From: an uncultured Clostridia bacterium
Lineage (GTDB): Bacteria; Bacillota; Clostridia; Oscillospirales; Oscillospiraceae
Assembly: GCA_945918315.1 (NCBI GenBank)
Contig: CAMEIK010000001.1
Coordinates: forward strand, 1 to 25,746
DNA length: 25,746 bases
Reading direction: 5' to 3'
Numbering within the stretch: position 1 is the first letter of the stretch; each line of letters opens with the position of its first letter. The position numbers were made by a program, and so were the translations under genes. The notes under the pieces were generated by a model, which did not search any database, was not told the origin of the DNA, and saw nothing but the letters and a program-made list of their open reading frames with translations. Positions 24,609-25,746 of the stretch are shown one piece after another.

Positions 24609-25643
24609 CTATCCCTCGCAGATCTCCATGAGGATCTGCCTGTTCTTTTCCAGGTCAGGAAGCAGAACCGCCGCGGGATAGCCGCCAATCTCCACTCTGG
24701 CGTTTTCATAGGTGCCGTCGGCGGGAATCTGCTGGGATTTGATTTCCAGCTCCCCGGCAATGGGCAGAAGCTTCAGAACGCAGCCCGCAATCTGCCCGTT
24801 TGTCATATCGGAATAGATCATAGGCAGAATTTCCGTCATCAGGCCGTAAAGGTTCTGAATATCCATTCCCTTCAGCTTCTCCGCCACCGCCGCCACCACG
24901 GCCCGCTGGCGGCCTGTGCGGAAAAAGTCACTGTCCCCGGCGCTGGAATGTCTGGTCCGGACAAAGATAAGGGCAGCCTCTCCATCCAGAAGATTCCTCC
25001 CCTCAGTATAGCCGCCGGACAGATGGGGCTGCTTGTTCAGATACGCCGCCTCCGCTTCCGTCAGATCCAGTTCTACACCATCCAAGGCATCCACAACACG
25101 GACAAAGGAATCAAAGCCAAACTCCACATTGTAGTCAACCTCCACACCGAATTGCTCCAGAATCAGCTGATCCAGCATTTCCATACCACCCCGCTCCCCA
25201 CTCCAGGAACAACCCAGGGAGTAGGCGGCATTGATGCGGTTTTTCGTTCCCGTATGTCCCGCGTAATCCGGAAGCTGCACATACATATCCCGCATAAGAG
25301 AGCACATGGTCATGGTCTTTGTATTCCGGTTGACGGAACACAGAATCATGGCGTCCGCCAGCTTGTGCTCCTCCCCCTCCCGCATGTCCTGGCCGATCAG
25401 GAGAATATTCAGGATATCGTCTTCCTCTTTTCCGAACAGACTCTGACCCAGGTTTTCCAGCGTTTTCAGCACCGCGGTGCCATCCGTTTCCGGCCGCTTC
25501 ACCAGGTCCAGCACGGAATTCACGTAGACAAACGCCCCGATTCCGGCAGCAAGTATCAGTCCTTCCACTACCACCAGAAACAGCAGAAAACGCCCGAAGC
25601 ATCCCCGGGGCCGCCTTGTGTTCCGTTCCGCTCTTCTTGCCAT
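24609..25643 (-). CDS. LytR-CpsA-Psr (LCP) family cell-wall glycopolymer ligase
   Basis: Membrane-anchored enzyme expected to transfer teichoic acid-like or capsular polymers from undecaprenyl phosphate to peptidoglycan. The 344-residue product has a short arginine-rich cytoplasmic start (MARRAERNTRRPRG), one transmembrane helix (about 17-41) and an external LCP domain. LCP hallmarks are LLIGQD (81-86), ADAM with D97, SLMRDMYVQLP with R118 and D119, KNRINAAYSLG (134-144), and the RTR...GDSDFFRTGRQR block (229-247). The start at 25643 has AGGAGG seven bases upstream. It is a single-gene unit reading toward the murB operon. The polymer it handles is not deducible from sequence. Confidence 0.94.
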   Translation of the reverse strand: MARRAERNTRRPRGCFGRFLLFLVVVEGLILAAGIGAFVYVNSVLDLVKRPETDGTAVLKTLENLGQSLFGKEEDDILNILLIGQDMREGEEHKLADAMILCSVNRNTKTMTMCSLMRDMYVQLPDYAGHTGTKNRINAAYSLGCSWSGERGGMEMLDQLILEQFGVEVDYNVEFGFDSFVRVVDALDGVELDLTEAEAAYLNKQPHLSGGYTEGRNLLDGEAALIFVRTRHSSAGDSDFFRTGRQRAVVAAVAEKLKGMDIQNLYGLMTEILPMIYSDMTNGQIAGCVLKLLPIAGELEIKSQQIPADGTYENARVEIGGYPAAVLLPDLEKNRQILMEICEG

Positions 25644-25733
25644 TTCACGCCTCCTGACTCGGTGCCGCCGAATTCCGGCTTGCCACTTGATTTTCCGGGC
25701 TTCACCCAGGGAAGCCTGAATTCCTGCTGCGCC

Positions 25734-25742
25734 ATTATAGCA
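25734..25742 (-). promoter_or_regulatory. Extended -10 promoter of the LCP gene
   Basis: Minus-strand TGCTATAAT (25742-25734); the -35 box falls outside the window. The leader is about 85 bases and contains a GGCTTC/GAAGCC hairpin (25716-25711 with 25703-25698) of unknown significance. Confidence 0.55.
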
Positions 25743-25746
25743 TTCC

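Noticed and set aside
25639..25660. Partial resemblance of GAGTCAGGAGGCGTG (upstream of the LCP gene) to the cobalamin-riboswitch B12 box
   Set aside because: The matching bases form the ribosome-binding site, the leader is only about 85 bases, and the rest of the cobalamin aptamer core is not visible.
1..25746. CRISPR array, insertion sequence, prophage, tRNA or rRNA genes
   Set aside because: No direct-repeat arrays, transposase motifs, phage genes or cloverleaf/rRNA-like segments were seen by eye; a systematic tRNAscan/ISfinder search would be needed to exclude small ones.

Overview
The window is a GC-rich, gene-dense stretch of a Gram-positive, low-redundancy chromosome, most like a gut-type Clostridia (Oscillospiraceae/Ruminococcaceae). 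I base this on WhiA, an LCP-family wall ligase, DUF1385 (YqhQ-like) next to PrmC, a DUF4317 protein, a FAD/BFD-type anaerobic glycerol-3-phosphate dehydrogenase operon, strong Shine-Dalgarno sites, and sigma-A promoters with TATAAT boxes. The genus assignment is inference. Twenty genes are on the minus strand and two (pulA and a cytidylate-kinase-like gene) are on the plus strand. I see no tRNA, rRNA, IS element, CRISPR array or phage gene. No gene-free stretch exceeds 300 bases; the longest is 4535-4777, the divergent glp/pulA regulatory region.

Layout. (1) 6-4534, minus: a glycerol/glycerol-3-phosphate operon of a GlpA-like dehydrogenase with a [2Fe-2S] BFD domain, a second FAD oxidoreductase, a small Cys-motif DUF1667 protein and glycerol kinase. 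It has a strong promoter and a short leader containing an intrinsic terminator plus a competing upstream stem, which looks like a transcription attenuator. (2) 4685-7397, plus: an intracellular type I pullulanase and a cytidylate-kinase-like protein. The second has its own perfect consensus promoter, whose -35 box contains the pullulanase stop codon, and a strong terminator. (3) 7408-8556, minus: a single-gene DUF4317 unit. (4) 8650-10140, minus: an ECF sigma factor and its membrane anti-sigma partner, coupled by a one-base overlap, with its own promoter and terminator. (5) 10212-19160, minus: lipoprotein, response regulator, histidine kinase, DUF1385, prmC, recA, recX, rimO, pgsA, tightly packed with several overlaps. 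(6) 19181-24527, minus: murB, whiA, dnaE. Unit 6 can read into unit 5, because I see no terminator between dnaE and the lipoprotein gene. (7) 24609-25742, minus: a single LCP-family gene.

How it fits together. Units 5-7 combine replication and repair (DnaE, RecA, RecX), translation-factor and ribosome modification (PrmC, RimO), envelope lipid and wall synthesis (PgsA, MurB, LCP) and envelope sensing (lipoprotein plus two-component system). Units 1 and 2 handle glycerol and alpha-glucan carbon. Two separate surface-sensing modules, the anti-sigma factor and the lipoprotein beside the two-component system, carry the same calcium-loop-like DxDxNG/DxDxDG motif outside the membrane.

The best candidates for something undescribed are the glp leader attenuator and the lipoprotein/two-component module built into the recA operon. 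Most of the rest is ordinary core genome.
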